DNA of 64,000 nt from Arion vulgaris (lineage: Eukaryota > Mollusca > Gastropoda > Stylommatophora > Arionidae). Numbering within the stretch: position 1 is the first letter of the stretch; each line of letters starts with the position of its first letter. Position numbers and translations under genes: made by a program. A model generated the notes under the pieces. It ran no database searches. It was not told the origin of the DNA and saw only the letters and a list, made by a program, of their open reading frames with translations. Positions 9,038 through 19,479 of this stretch are shown one piece after another. The stretch is taken from positions 11,799,994 through 11,863,993 of the forward strand of contig CM036755.1 of NCBI GenBank assembly GCA_020796225.1, in the 5' to 3' direction.

Positions 9038-11224
9038 GTCTGTCCATTAATTCGTGAGCACGTTTGAAATTGATTTTCTCGAAAACTACCTGTTGGATCT
9101 CAGTGACTTTTTGCATGCAGCCTTAGAATATCCATGACGCTAAAATAAAGCTAACCAGTAGTCCATAGATGCTACGGATTTTGCACATCGGCGAATTCCT
9201 TTGATCTTTTATGACAATTACAAATACGGGGGCTCAAATTTTAGATTTTACAGTAATCCCTAGAATTTGTCCATGTCAATTCTATTCATAGGTGTATCTC
9301 CATATTAACTTGATAGGTCAAGTAATTAAGTGTGTTGCCCTTTATGTGCAATCGTGAACTTGGATACAATATGCAACAGTTAGTCCTCCCTTCGGTCACC
9401 ATTAGACCCCAGGGTGTCTTAACTTCACCACAAATTGTATGATGGTAGACGCATTTGGATATGGAAATGTATACGTTGCTATTTCTCAATCTGTAATCAA
9501 AATATGATTTGTATCATCCCGAATCTGACGATTCCATGAGGTTGATAAATTGTTACTGGCTGGACAAATTGTAATCCATCTCGGTGCCAGTACTCGTCTT
9601 CCTCTTGGAACACATGTTCAACACACTTCTTCCAGAACTGCATGTCTATCATTGAGAGGGACTCACGTGTCAGAACTTCAACATCACACATTTTAAATGT
9701 CCTGTTCTGTTCGGCAACTTGCCCTTTTACTTTAGCCCAGACAAGCTCTATCGGATTGAGGTGAGCATGATATGGAGGTAGTCGCAAAGACGTGTGACCG
9801 TATTCCGCAATGATTTTGTCAATATGAAACACCTTTGTCTTATTTGTCATCCTCACCAGGTGCAACAACTCGGGTTTCAAATATGTATCATCGAAGCTGA
9901 CATTTTCCTTAGCAAGCCAAGTCCTAATTTGATCTTTTGTATTTGATGCAGTTGGTACTTTGTCTTCCGCTGATACTGCGTTGTGATAGGATGCATTATC
10001 CATTACCAAGCATGATGGTCTGTTTAGAATTGGAAGTAGATCTTTCTCCATCCAGTGCCTGAAAATATGTCCATTCATTTCTGTGTGGTAGTCCCTACCG
10101 TCGGTACTTTTGATTGGAAAATAAGTCCAGCGTCATGGACAAGACCTTCTTCACTACTTCCTGCATGTGTTAGTATAATACGCTGGCCTTTGCTGCTTGG
10201 TATTTTTCTTTTCTGTTCACCGTCTACTGATTGCCATTCTTTAGCATTGGTGTGGTGAGCATTGACCCAGGATTCGTCCAAATATACAATATCATAGCAT
10301 TGCCTCCGCCGCTCACGGATCTGCCTCAGGTATTTACTTCGGGCAGCAATTAAATGTGGCTTTTCACAAATAATATTCCTGCCGCCTATAGTTTTTCTGA
10401 AGGTGAAGCCGGCGGCTCTTACAATTTTCCAGAGTACTTTTAGAAATGTCTATGCTGCAATCTGATTGCAGTTTTAATTTCAGTTTCCTGAGAGTAACAA
10501 GTTGATTTGTCGCAAACATTTTCAAGAGCTCCGTCTTATGACATCTATGTCAAAGTCGTCAATTGTTCTTTTCCTTCCTTGCTTGACATTAGTGCACTTT
10601 GTGTCCTGTTTAATCCATCGGGAAAAGGATTCTCTATTCAGACCAAGCGCCAGTTGCGCTCGTTTCTCAGGGTTATGAATATCGCAATATAGATGACCTC
10701 TCTTAGATTCCCTACGGAAGTGTTGGTATAGTAAAACTGTAACCTTCTGCATTGTTATAAATGTGCACTTCAGACTCATTATGAATGTGATATCAATGTC
10801 AGTTTTGATAAGCCAACAAATATGATACAATAGCTTCATACAAATAGCGAGATACACCTATAACTATACAATGGTATCCCAATTATAACGTCATATGCTT
10901 TCCGCTTTCAAAGTCGACTGGGTTAGGTGCACCGGAATTCCCGTGAAATTGTTGTTTACTAACGATATTTCTATGTTACCATAATGTATTTTTAGAACAA
11001 CGCGTCTGTGTACCGTAGATCTGTTACTATTGTGTACAATCCGGTGAGGTTGATTTCAATATAACATGAAGAAGAAATATTTCAAACTACAACAAATTTT
11101 CTTGGAAAAAAATATTTCTCTAGCGTCATGGATATTCTAAGGCTGCTTGCAAAAATCACTGAGATCCAACAGGTAGTTTTCGAGAAAATCAATTTCAAAC
11201 GTGCTCACGAATTAATGGACAGAC
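9038..11224 (-). mobile_element. IS630/Tc1/mariner-type DNA transposon with long D-E spacer
   Basis: 2187-bp element with near-perfect inverted repeats of about 105 bp (9038-9142 and 11121-11224), starting gtctgtccattaattcgtga. TA lies at both ends (9036-9037, 11225-11226); the flanks also share TAGATAT, so a longer duplication is possible. It encodes a broken DDE transposase on the minus strand. It sits in intron 4, 46 bases from the exon 5 acceptor. Confidence 0.92.
9497..10860 (-). pseudogene. DDE transposase pseudogene (DDE_3, IS630/Tc1/mariner superfamily)
   Basis: Frames on the minus strand, in order: an N-terminal helix-turn-helix-like region (K-R-A-Q-L-A-L-G-L-N-R, about 10650); G-R-K-R-T-I-D-D-F-D; V-Y-L-D-E-S-W-V-N-A-H-H-T with the first catalytic Asp (about 10270); L-V-M-D-N-A-S-Y-H with the second (about 10000); and L-P-P-Y-H-A-H-L-N-P-I-E-L-V-W with the catalytic Glu (about 9750). 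I count 83 residues between the second Asp and the Glu. At least three frameshifts (about 10505, about 10430 and about 10110, the last in an A-run) break the protein. All three catalytic residues are still present, so inactivation is through indels. The long spacer resembles the reported DD82E-type group rather than canonical DD34D/E. Confidence 0.88.
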
Positions 11225-11272
11225 TAGATATTCTGTGTGGTCTACACTTTAATTTAACAATTTGAATGTCAG

Positions 11273-11395
11273 ATGTTGATGAGTGCGACAAAGACTTACA
11301 TAGATGTAACAGGAATGCTGATTGTGTCAACATGGACGGTTCCTACTTGTGTCAGTGTAAAGATGGCTATAGTGGCAATGATTTTCTCTGCTTTG
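11273..11395 (+). CDS. Exon 5, calcium-binding EGF module
   Basis: Acceptor GTCAG|AT and donor G|GTAAGT; 41 codons, phase 1 to 1. Starts D-V-D-E-C; signature C-V-N-M-D-G-S-Y-L-C-Q-C. Only about 47 bases of intron separate the transposon from this exon, and a minisatellite begins 9 bases after the donor. Confidence 0.93.
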
Positions 11396-11404
11396 GTAAG
11401 TGTC

Positions 11405-11513
11405 TTATTGGAATGTTTGTGTATATTGGAATGTTTGTGTATATTGGAACGTTTGTGTATATTGGAATGTTTATGTATATTGGAACGTTTGTGTATATTG
11501 GAATGTTTGTGTA
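11405..11513. repeat. 18-bp minisatellite starting 9 bp inside intron 5, 6 copies
   Basis: Unit tattggaatgtttgtgta with a/c and g/a variants. It reads openly through the exon 5 donor because the period is six codons; no cysteine pattern continues, so it is intronic. Confidence 0.9.
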
Positions 11514-11589
11514 GTCTTTAGATGAAATCTTTTGTTTGTATGTGTGTATCAGTATCTTTTTTTACATTTGATGTGTCTTGGTCAACACA

Positions 11590-12336
11590 GTAGCAAAAAA
11601 ATAACTACATGTGAAATGCGATGCTTTCAACAAGTTACCAACAAGTTGTCGATACAACAAGTTACCAACAAGTTGTCGATACAACAAGTTATCAACAAGT
11701 TGTCGATACAACAAGTTACCAACAAGTTGTCGATACAACAAGTTACCAACAAGTTGTCGATACAACAAGATGTCGATACAACAAGTTACCAACAAGTTGT
11801 CGATACAACAAGATGTCGATACAACAAGTTACCAACAAGTTGTCAATACAACAAGTTACCAACAAGTTGTCGATACAACAAGTTACCAACAAGTTGTCGA
11901 TACAACAAGTTACCAACAAGTTGTCGATACAACAAGTTACCAACAAGTTGTCGATACAACAAGTTACCAACAAGTTGTCGATACAACAAGTTACCAACAA
12001 GTTGTCGATACAACAAGTTACCAACAAGTTGTCGATACAACAAGTTACCAACAAGTTGTCGATACAACAAGTTACCAACAAGTTGTCGATACAACAAGTT
12101 ACCAACAAGTTGTCGATACAACAAGTTACCAACAAGTTGTCTATACAACAAGTTACCAACAAGTTGTCTATACGACAAGTTACCAACAAGTTGTCTATAC
12201 GACAAGTTACCAACAAGTTGTCTATACGACAAGTTACCAACAAGTTGTCTATACAACAAGTTACCAACAAGTTGTCTATACAACAAGTTACCAACAAGTT
12301 GTCTATACAACAAGTTACCAACAAGTTGTCTATATG
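11590..12336. repeat. 27-bp minisatellite, about 26 copies, seeded by LINE sequence
   Basis: Unit acaacaagttaccaacaagt + tgtcgat. The left border (11597-11632) reads as the LINE block I-T-T-C-E-M-R-C, then runs into the first unit. Two slightly shorter copies occur near 11765 and 11812. Variant bases are grouped: cgatac on the left, ctatac/ctatacg on the right. The period is nine codons, so long ORFs exist on both strands but are not genes. Confidence 0.93.
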
Positions 12337-12580
12337 GAGTGTTTGACGAAGAAGTAGACCACTAGTTAAACCACTCTTTGTGATCTGTATGTGATCTGAG
12401 CTTAAGAGCAATTGTACGTTGTGCCAGTTATGCGCATACAAGTAGGTCAGCACATCCGATTTCTGCGACGCTTTTTATTTACCAGGGTAGCTTTTCAATG
12501 CCCCTACCTCAGTCGTCTACCTTGTAGGTGGCAGTGTCACTATTCTTTGCTCCCCTTGCAAGCCCTGGCAACACACGGAT
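12318..12580 (-). mobile_element. SINE A copy with a short inverted second piece
   Basis: Positions 12355-12580 are SINE A on the minus strand without its usual GAA tail. Just before it (12318-12354) lies tatatggagtgtttgacgaa-type text, which matches the SINE A tail region in the plus orientation. The two pieces therefore meet tail to tail. Confidence 0.75.
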
Positions 12581-12604
12581 GTAAAACATAACATCAACTA
12601 GTAG

Positions 12605-13449
12605 TCTATACCATAATCATATCCAATATTTATCTTTCATTCTACTGTATAATTTCTCTGTATAATCATATCCAATATTTATCTTCCATTCTACTGTATA
12701 ATTTCTCTGTATAATCATATCCAATATTTATCTTTCATTCTACTGTATAATTTCTCTGTATAATCATATCCAATGTTTATCTTCCATTCTACTGTATAAT
12801 TTCTCTGTATAATCATATCTAATATTTATCTTTCATTCTACTGTATAATTTCTCTGTATAATCATATCTAATATTTATCTTTCATTCTACTGTATAATTT
12901 CTCTGTATAATCATATCTAATATTTATCTTTCATTCTACTGTATAATTTCTCTGTATAATCATATCCAATATTTATCTTTCATTCTACTGTATAATTTCT
13001 CTGTATAATCATATCTAATATTTATCTTCCATTCTACTGTATAATTTCTCTGTATAATCATATCCAATATTTATCTTTCATTCTACTGTATAATTTCTCT
13101 GTATAATCATATCTAATATTTATCTTCCATTCTACTGTATAATTTCTCTGTATAATCATATCTAATATTTATCTTTCATTCTACTGTATAATTTCTCTGT
13201 ATAATCATATCCAATATTTATCTTCCATTCTACTGTATAATTTCTCTGTATAATCATATCCAATATTTATCTTCCATTCTACTGTATAATTTCTCTGTAT
13301 AATCATATCCAATATTTATCTTTCATTCTACTGTATAATTTCTCTGTATAATCATATCCAATATTTATCTTTCATTCTACTGTATAATTTCTCTGTATAA
13401 TCATATCCAATATTTATCTTCCATTCTACTGTATAATTTCTCTGTATAA
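12605..13449. repeat. 49-bp minisatellite, about 17 copies
   Basis: Unit ctctgtataatcatatccaa + tatttatctttcattctact + gtataattt, varying at c/t (ccaat/ctaat) and tt/cc (tttc/ttcc). It ends 176 bases before exon 6. Confidence 0.95.
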
Positions 13450-13459
13450 GGGTTTTGAC

Positions 13460-13570
13460 TTCTTGAAAAGACAACATATCATGTTCTCTAGAAATCTCTT
13501 CTTATCCTGACGATGTAAGACAAAACAGGATCAGAGAAAATCAGAAAGAAGAGGAAGAAGAAAAGACAAC
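13460..13570 (+). mobile_element. LINE 3' terminal remnant
   Basis: aaatctcttcttatcctgac, ...gtaagacaaaacaggatcag and a GAA-rich end match the 3' end of the LINE at 60520-60895 (also 18640-18900, 27060-27150, and 45520-45575 in reverse). Confidence 0.6.
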
Positions 13571-13625
13571 ATAAAGATTTGAAATAAACTTGTCATTGTT
13601 TTTACTATTATTTTGACAATTACAG

Positions 13626-13748
13626 ATATCGATGAATGTGAAACAAAGAATGGTGGTTGTCAACAAAAATGTACAAACCTTCCTGGAACATTTATTTGTT
13701 CATGTGATGATGGTTTCATAACTGGAGCAGACAATACTACATGTGAAG
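13626..13748 (+). CDS. Exon 6, calcium-binding EGF module
   Basis: Acceptor TTACAG|AT and donor G|GTAAGA; 41 codons, phase 1 to 1. Starts D-I-D-E-C; N-G-G-C; signature [12 protein letters not shown]; ends T-C-E-G. Confidence 0.93.
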
Positions 13749-13849
13749 GTAAGAGACTGTATGTCATCAAGTTGCATTCTTGGGTTCTGTCAGCTGTGAC
13801 AGTCAACTCGGGACTTTTTATGATTAGTACATTTACATTTACGATAGTA

Positions 13850-14420
13850 GGCTGGACAGTGAGATCGAAACTAGAATCCAGCAAGTCAACAATGTTTCAT
13901 ATCAACTTATTCCAATCTTGAAACATCCAGCAATTTCAGTAGAGTCTAAAAGACAGATTATAAATGCAATATTCATACCAACACTGTGCTACCAGTGCCA
14001 AACATGGGCCCTGACTAAAGAACAAGAAAGGAAAATTACCACATGTGAAATGAGATGCTTATGGAAAGCGGTAAATAAAACAAGAAGAGAACATATACGA
14101 AATGAAAAAATTAGAAGAATAGTCGGAACAACACTTGCTATTAGATTCATTGAAAAACAGAGACTCAAGTGGTATGGTCACTTGATGAGAATGAACTCGA
14201 ATGCACCAGTTGCAAGAGTGTACAGCCTGAAAATGGTATCATCAAGAGGAAGAGACCAAGTAAAAGATGGGTTGGTGGAGTTACATACATCTTAAAACTC
14301 CACAATACCACACCATATCAAGCAACCGAGCGTGCGCTATCTCGGAAACCGATCATCAGTTAAACCTGCTACGCCTAACGTCAAAAAAGCAGGGAATGAC
14401 AAAGAAAGAGAGAAAGAAGA
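13850..14420 (+). mobile_element. LINE RT C-terminal fragment (T-C-E-M-R-C-L family)
   Basis: Largely open frame 13918-14295: P-T-L-C-Y-Q-C-Q-T-W-A-L-T, K-I-T-T-C-E-M-R-C-L-W-K, R-L-K-W-Y-G-H-L-M-R-M, then R-G-R... and Y-Q-A-T-E-R-A-L in a shifted frame. The 3' end (aaccgatcatcagttaaacc, about 14345) is shared with the minus copies at 16570-16950 and 40915-41230. Confidence 0.8.
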
Positions 14421-14449
14421 CATTTACTTAGTTTGTTGTCATCTTTTTG

Positions 14450-14690
14450 TAGACGATAGTAAGTTATTCTCCATAGAGGTTGAAAATCTAGCTCAAGGCA
14501 ATGATGTATGTGACTACAGACAAACTATATTTGAAATGAAATGCTTAATGAAGGCGGTTGGAGTCACCAAGAAAGATAAACAACGAACGAGGACATCACA
14601 AGCAAAGTGTGCATAAATGCATGCACCGAATACATTGAAAGATAATAAATACAATGGTTCGGACATTTAACGAGAATGGAATACATATAT
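14450..14690 (+). mobile_element. Degenerate LINE RT fragment
   Basis: Reads F-E-M-K-C-L-M-K-A-V-G-V-T-K-K-D-K and further on Q-W-F-G-H-L-T-R-M in broken frames, followed by a (TA)n run (14684-14707). Confidence 0.6.
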
Positions 14691-14707
14691 ATATATATAT
14701 ATATATC
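14684..14707. repeat. (TA)n microsatellite
   Basis: Perfect atatat run. Confidence 0.9.
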
Positions 14708-14714
14708 ATCATTA

Positions 14715-15200
14715 TCATCAATGTGCTTATCCTTTATAGGACGTTGCTCTCTTTGCAGCACATTTGAAATTCATTCTGTCTCTAACCAGTTCACCCACTT
14801 CATCGATGGTCATATTCATGGTTTCTTTAATATCTTGTAGCCATCTTATTCTTGGTCTGCTTCTGCCTCCTGGGACACTGCCCTTTAGTATTGTTCTTTC
14901 CAGGCCATCGTGACGCTTGATGTGACCAAAGTATGTACTTTTTCTGTATAGTATTGTTTATCAGCCAATTCTCTTTAACATTTAGTTCTTTCAAGACATC
15001 AGTGTTCTTTCTTTTTCTGTCCATGGTATTCGTAGGATCTTTCTGTTGCATTTAGTTTCGAAGGACTGGATTTTCGTTCTTGTTGTTTGTGTAATAGTCT
15101 ATGATTCACAACCATAAGTAGTCACTGGGAAAATGCATGCTCTCAATATTTTAATTTTGCTGGTACTTTGCCACATGTTCTTCATTGTGTATATATATGT
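14715..15200 (-). mobile_element. LINE RT C-terminal fragment (minus strand)
   Basis: In broken minus-strand frames: a C-E-S-W-T-I-like segment near 15100, G-H-I-K-R-H-D-G-L-E-like near 14910, R-P-R-I-R-W-L-Q-D-I near 14840, and E-V-G-E-L-V-R-D-R near 14790. It ends with an atcatcattatcatc (GATGAT) tail. Confidence 0.7.
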
Positions 15201-15204
15201 CCTT

Positions 15205-15465
15205 TTTCGTATTTACAGACGGTCAATTGGCAAGCGTTTTACTGTGACAACTTCTGAGTTTTCGCTTTTCTCTCTTGTCGTTCAGCTCATACATAAGTCT
15301 CTTCTAAAAAGACTGCGCCCTTTCATAATTTGGCTTTCCACACAACTCTGTCATCAGCTAGTTTTTCCCATGTGCTGGGGGACCTATAGAAACGTTTTTC
15401 ATTGAGGCTTTGCAGACATCTTTATATCTGAGCAGTGGTCTACCATAGAGCCTCTTCCCCTCCGA
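15205..15465 (-). mobile_element. LINE fragment (zinc-finger RT family, minus strand)
   Basis: The minus strand reads G-R-P-L-L-R-Y-K-D-V-C-K and S-T-W-E-K-L-A-D-D-R, the segment between the RT and the terminal zinc finger of the family seen at 340-1660. Confidence 0.7.
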
Positions 15466-15744
15466 AAGTTCACAGAAAAGAATGGAATACAACTAACCAC
15501 CAATAATAGCATACAATAAAAAGAGATCAGGTACTAGAGACAAGGAAGCCCAAAGAAAAAAGATGGATAGACAATAAGAAGACCACACTAAATAAACAAG
15601 GATATAACACAAAAAGGACGACTTAAAGTTGTCCTGGTACGCAAATTAAAGCTCGCGACTTATGCTTAATGACAAGGGCAGACAACCAACTCCATCATCT
15701 ACCTAGGGAAAGACAATCAACAATAAACTACAGATTCAAGTAAT

Positions 15745-15905
15745 AGCATGTCAATAGTAGAACATCACTTTCATCAAAGTCCCTCTGATAAACTCTCGGT
15801 CTCTAGCAAGTTCTCCCACCTCCTGCAGCGTCATTTTCAAGATTTCTTTGATTCCTGCTGCCACCTTCGTCTTGATCATCCACTGCCTCGTACTCCAGGA
15901 ACCAG
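15745..15905 (-). mobile_element. LINE extreme 3' coding fragment (minus strand)
   Basis: The minus strand reads R-R-R-W-Q-Q-E, then M-T-L-Q-E-V-G-E-L-A-R-D-R-E, the typical end of a non-LTR RT ORF. The flank to 16120 is not recognisable. Confidence 0.6.
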
Positions 15906-16120
15906 ACTACAGACCAGCAAGACCAATCTGAACCAGGAAAAGTCTTGTACAATTGTTGCAATGCAATATAGGATCATTATTGCTACCTCATGCCCCTGCT
16001 GTGTCTTCAGGCATTCAGTTCTTGATCTCTCGGAAATAAGTTTTCTATTTTTTTCTTGATTCCACCTCCGCCTCCATGCAGTTTTTAATTTGTTTAGGTC
16101 ATCATCCTCATGTGCCATGC

Positions 16121-16432
16121 CGGCTGCAACAGAGTGTTAACGCTTGGTGTCTTGGATCTTATGATGACTTCCCGATTGCAACAGAGTCTTAACGCTTGGT
16201 ATCTTGGATCTTATGATGACTTCCCGGCTGCAACAGAGTGTTAACGCTTGGTATCTTGGATCTTATGATGACTTCCCGGCTGCAACAGAGTGTTAACGCT
16301 TGGTATCTTGGATCTTATGATGACTTCCCGGTTGCAACAGAGTGTTAACGCTTGGTATCTTGGATCTTATGATGACTTCCCGGCTGCAACAGAGTGTTAA
16401 CGCTTGGTGTCTTGGATCTTATGATGACTTCC
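16121..16432. repeat. 52-bp minisatellite, 6 copies
   Basis: Unit gcaacagagtgttaacgctt + ggtatcttggatcttatgat + gacttcccggct, with few variants. Confidence 0.93.
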
Positions 16433-16569
16433 ATATTTTTAATTTTGTTCTGTCAGTTTATTTGTACTAGTCTGGTAGACAACTTTTATGCAAGTAGTTT
16501 AGTTTTCTTGCTTGTTTTCTATACACTGACCATTTAGGGCTATCTTTCTTTCTTTTGTTTTTTCCTTCT

Positions 16570-16950
16570 CTGGTTGTTGTCGTTAGGCATTGCAGATTTA
16601 ACATATGATAGGTTTCCGAGCTAGTACACGCTCGGTCGCTTGATATGTTGTGGTATTGTGCCGTTTTAAGATGTCTGTAACTCCATCAATCCATCTTTTT
16701 CTTAGTCTACCCCTTCCTCTTAATGATTTCATTTTCAGGCTGTACGCTCTTGCAACTGGTGTATTCGGGTTCATTCTCACCAAGTGCCCAAACCATTTGA
16801 GTCTCTGTTTTTCAATAAATCTAATAGCAGTTGTTGTTCCGACTGTTCTTCTAATTTCCTTATTTCTTACATGGTCTCTTCTTGTTTTATTTACTGCTTT
16901 CCTTAAGTATCTTATTTCACAGGTGGTAATTTTCCCTTTCTTGTTCTTGC
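16570..16950 (-). mobile_element. LINE RT C-terminal fragment (T-C-E-M-R-C-L family, minus strand)
   Basis: The minus strand reads I-V-G-T-T-T-A-I-R-F-I-E-K-Q-R-L-K-W-F-G, then M-N-P-N-T-P-V-A-R-A-Y, R-G-R-G-R-L-R-K-R-W-I and Y-Q-A-T-E-R-V-L. It ends about 57 bases before exon 7. Confidence 0.8.
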
Positions 16951-17006
16951 TGTTTTGACTATGCTTTCAAAATATAACACATCTCTTTCCATATTTGTCA
17001 TCTCAG

Positions 17007-17129
17007 ACGTGGATGAATGTTTCACTGATAATGGCAACTGTACCCATGTTTGTAACAACTTGAAAGGAAGTTTTACTTGTGAATGTAACGCAGGATATCA
17101 ACTACACACTGATGATAGAACATGTGTTG
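17007..17129 (+). CDS. Exon 7, calcium-binding EGF module
   Basis: Acceptor TCTCAG|AC and donor G|GTAAGT; 41 codons, phase 1 to 1. Starts D-V-D-E-C; signature C-N-N-L-K-G-S-F-T-C-E-C; ends T-C-V-G. Confidence 0.93.
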
Positions 17130-17164
17130 GTAAGTTACACATCTTCATCATCTTTCTTCTTCAT

Positions 17165-17405
17165 CATCATCATCAAATAGCTCATCTTAATCAGAACTTT
17201 GCTACCCCAACAGTCCTTTGAATTTCCTCTCTCTCATAGGCCAGATGTGCTGCCTCTGTAGCCGTCATGTTCAAACCATCAGGTACATCCTGAATCCACC
17301 TTCTCCATGGTATTTCTCTTCTCTTTGCAGGGATGTCTCCTTCCATGATGGTCTTCTCCAGTTCTTCGTGTCTCTTTATATGTCCAAAAACATGTGTTGC
17401 TAAGT
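17165..17405 (-). mobile_element. LINE 3' fragment (minus strand, GATGATGA tail)
   Basis: The minus strand reads F-G-H-I-K-R-H-E-E-L-E-K-T-I, W-R-R-W-I-Q-D-V and M-T-A-T-E-A-A-H-L-A, the end of an RT ORF. The plus-strand left end is atcatcatcatcaaatagct. Confidence 0.75.
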
Positions 17406-17539
17406 TACACATTATCATCATTTTTCTTCTATACTTATGATTTTTTTTCTTATTTCGTTCGCCTTCTATAACGTCAGAGTCTAACATGACACACATGACT
17501 GGTATTTGCGTGCAGTCTTTCTCTCATTATCATCAGTAT

Positions 17540-17945
17540 CTCTTGCCATTCAGGCGAGTCTTACTCCGACTTCTGAGGTACTTCGCACCTGCATGTTTAT
17601 AAAATTCAAGATTGGTAATTCAGCCATGTGTACATGTGAACAGGCACACCAGACTGCAGAGCACATACTTCAAGACTGCCCTGAATATGATACACTGAGG
17701 CAAACTCACTGGCCTAACGAAACAACACTGGACAGAAAACTACAAGGACCTCTGTGGGAGCTACAAAAGATAGTGAAGTATATACAAGAGAAAACATTGA
17801 ATATATAGAGAATATTTCAAGTGAACGAAAGGAAGGATACAAGAGACAACATTAAATATATAGAGAATATTTCAAGCGAACGAAAGGAAGCATACAAGAG
17901 ACAACATTGAATATATAGAGAATATTTCAAGTGAACAACATGAAC
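17540..17945 (+). mobile_element. I-clade-like LINE 3' end with 55-bp tandem tail
   Basis: The frame ending at 17808 reads C-T-C-E-Q-A-H-Q-T-A-E-H-I-L-Q-D-C-P, a zinc-knuckle-like segment found after the RNase H domain of I/Jockey-type LINEs. About three copies of a 55-bp unit (agagaatatttcaagtgaac...) follow to 17945. The same protein and the same tandem unit occur in reverse at 43140-43620 and about 50430-50990. Confidence 0.8.
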
Positions 17946-18024
17946 GAAAGAAAAAACTGGGAGCTACCAGAAATGAATACTTTGTTTTTTATGCAACAAG
18001 ATATAATGATATTTATCTCCTCAA

Positions 18025-18120
18025 ACACTGACGTCTTCGATGACCTGGGCCACATCTCTCGCAAGGAAGATGAACGAATTTTAAAAGATCTTCTTTACGG
18101 AGAATTGATCTTTACTGAGT
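18025..18120 (+). mobile_element. Short LINE RT fragment
   Basis: Reads D-L-G-H-I-S-R-K-E-D-E-R-I-L-K-D-L-L-Y-G-E-L, matching the G-H-V-C-R-M...L-Y-G region of the zinc-finger RT family. Confidence 0.6.
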
Positions 18121-18384
18121 TAGTGCTTGAGCAACACTGTGAGCTATGAAGGTAACATGGAATGCTTTTTGCTGTGTCAACCGTGCATTTGTTGTGTGTA
18201 TTCAGAAAATGGCGGAAAACATTTATGACGAACAAACTCAATCTGCGTATGCAGTTATATTGCGGGTGCAGAAAGCTGGATTTTGGCGTGATTGATGTTC
18301 CCTCGACAAGAATTGCAATTCAAGTGATGAACAGTTTTGTGTTGCTACATTAGCGATGGCCATATGCATTTTATGCGGTGCAGG

Positions 18385-18560
18385 TTGCTTTTTGTGGCGG
18401 TACGCGGCTGTTTCATTCTGGAATTAGTTCACACAGGAAACATTTCAAAGTTGTTAGCATTTCGTGTGATTTTCATTGGCACAGGAACGGACCAATTATG
18501 GGGTGACCCGTTGCAGTGAAGTTGGAACCGTACTTATGAACTATGTGAACTATATATGAT
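18385..18560 (+). repeat. Interspersed repeat shared with 31430-31570
   Basis: tgtggcggtac, gttagcatttcgtgtgattt, tgacccgttgca and gaagttggaaccgtac occur in the same order in both places. I cannot assign the family. Confidence 0.7.
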
Positions 18561-18594
18561 CTTCATGGTAAAACTGCCTCAAAGTACATTACTT

Positions 18595-18900
18595 CTCAGA
18601 TACAGTGGATACAAGGCAAAAGGTTGTCCACGCAAAATGTGAATCGCAGAAATAACAATGGCAATGAAAGACATCCTGACTCTGTAAGACACAACAAGAT
18701 GCACACAAGAGACACTTCTAGAAATCTCATCCTGACTCTGTAAGACACAACAAGATGCACACAAGAGACACTTCTATAAATCTCATCCTGATTCTGTGAG
18801 ACACAACAAGATGAACACAAGAGACACATCTAGAGATCTCATCCTGAGTCTGTAAGACACAACAAGATTAGAGAAAAATACCCCAGAAAATCTTTATAAT
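18595..18900 (+). mobile_element. LINE 3' end with 56-bp tandem tail, 4 copies
   Basis: Begins ctcagatacagtggatacaa (compare 60722). The terminal ctgactctgtaagacacaac / caagatgcacacaagagaca segment is then repeated about four times with a 56-bp period (18670-18870). Confidence 0.8.
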
Positions 18901-19059
18901 CACACACAAATCTGGAAGCTCTTCATATCATAGGTATGTTCTAGTAATAATTATAGCTGTAAAAAGGTACCTACTCATCGAGTTATGGATGGAAAGTATT
19001 GAGGAAGGGAGCTGTTCACCTGACCTCCAAATGCTACAATGCTACCTAACACTTCACAT

Positions 19060-19440
19060 CGAAATGTAAAAGGGTCTGAAGGTGAAGGATTGACTTTATT
19101 TCACCGGGTTGCTCATATGTCTCCGTCCATGTCAGCAGAAATTGCACATCATCTGTCGTGAGTGTCACACAAAGCACAAACTCCGTAGCTCCATCAACAA
19201 TCCTAGGTATATGAAAAAAATGTACATGTGACTTGGTCCGAATTTGAACCAACAATCTTCAGAACAATAGACAAACACTCTACCACAGAACAATAGACAA
19301 ACAGCTTAAACACTCTACCACAGAACAATAGACAAACAGCTTAAACACTCTACCACAGAACAATAGACAAACAGCTTAAACACTCTACCACAGAACAATA
19401 GACAAACAGCTTAAACACTCTACCACAGAGGCTCACTTCA
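19060..19440 (-). mobile_element. tRNA-like SINE (minus) with internal 35-bp tandem expansion
   Basis: The minus strand contains an A-box-like tgtggtagagtgtttg and a B-box-like ggttcaaattcgg. The head segment cagaacaatagacaaacagc + ttaaacactctac is tandemly repeated about five times (19257-19435). A plus-strand relative is at 63255-63430. Confidence 0.75.
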
Positions 19441-19479
19441 AGTAACTATGAAATCATAGATATATATTGCCATTATTCT

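Larger units (their letters stand above)
8015..11272 (+). other. Intron 4
   Basis: 3258 bp, GT...AG. Contains LINE fragments (8109-8620, 8640-8990) and an IS630/Tc1/mariner-type transposon whose right end lies only 46 bases before exon 5. Confidence 0.88.
11396..13625 (+). other. Intron 5
   Basis: 2230 bp, GT...AG, almost entirely tandem repeats (18-, 27- and 49-bp arrays), plus a SINE A copy and a short LINE remnant. Confidence 0.88.
13749..17006 (+). other. Intron 6
   Basis: 3258 bp, GT...AG. Contains at least six LINE 3' fragments and a 52-bp array. Positions 15480-15740 hold nothing I recognise. Confidence 0.85.

Noticed and set aside
11532..12453. Four overlapping repeat proteins of about 240-277 residues
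   Set aside because: Artefact of the 27-bp array; open on both strands with in-phase period.
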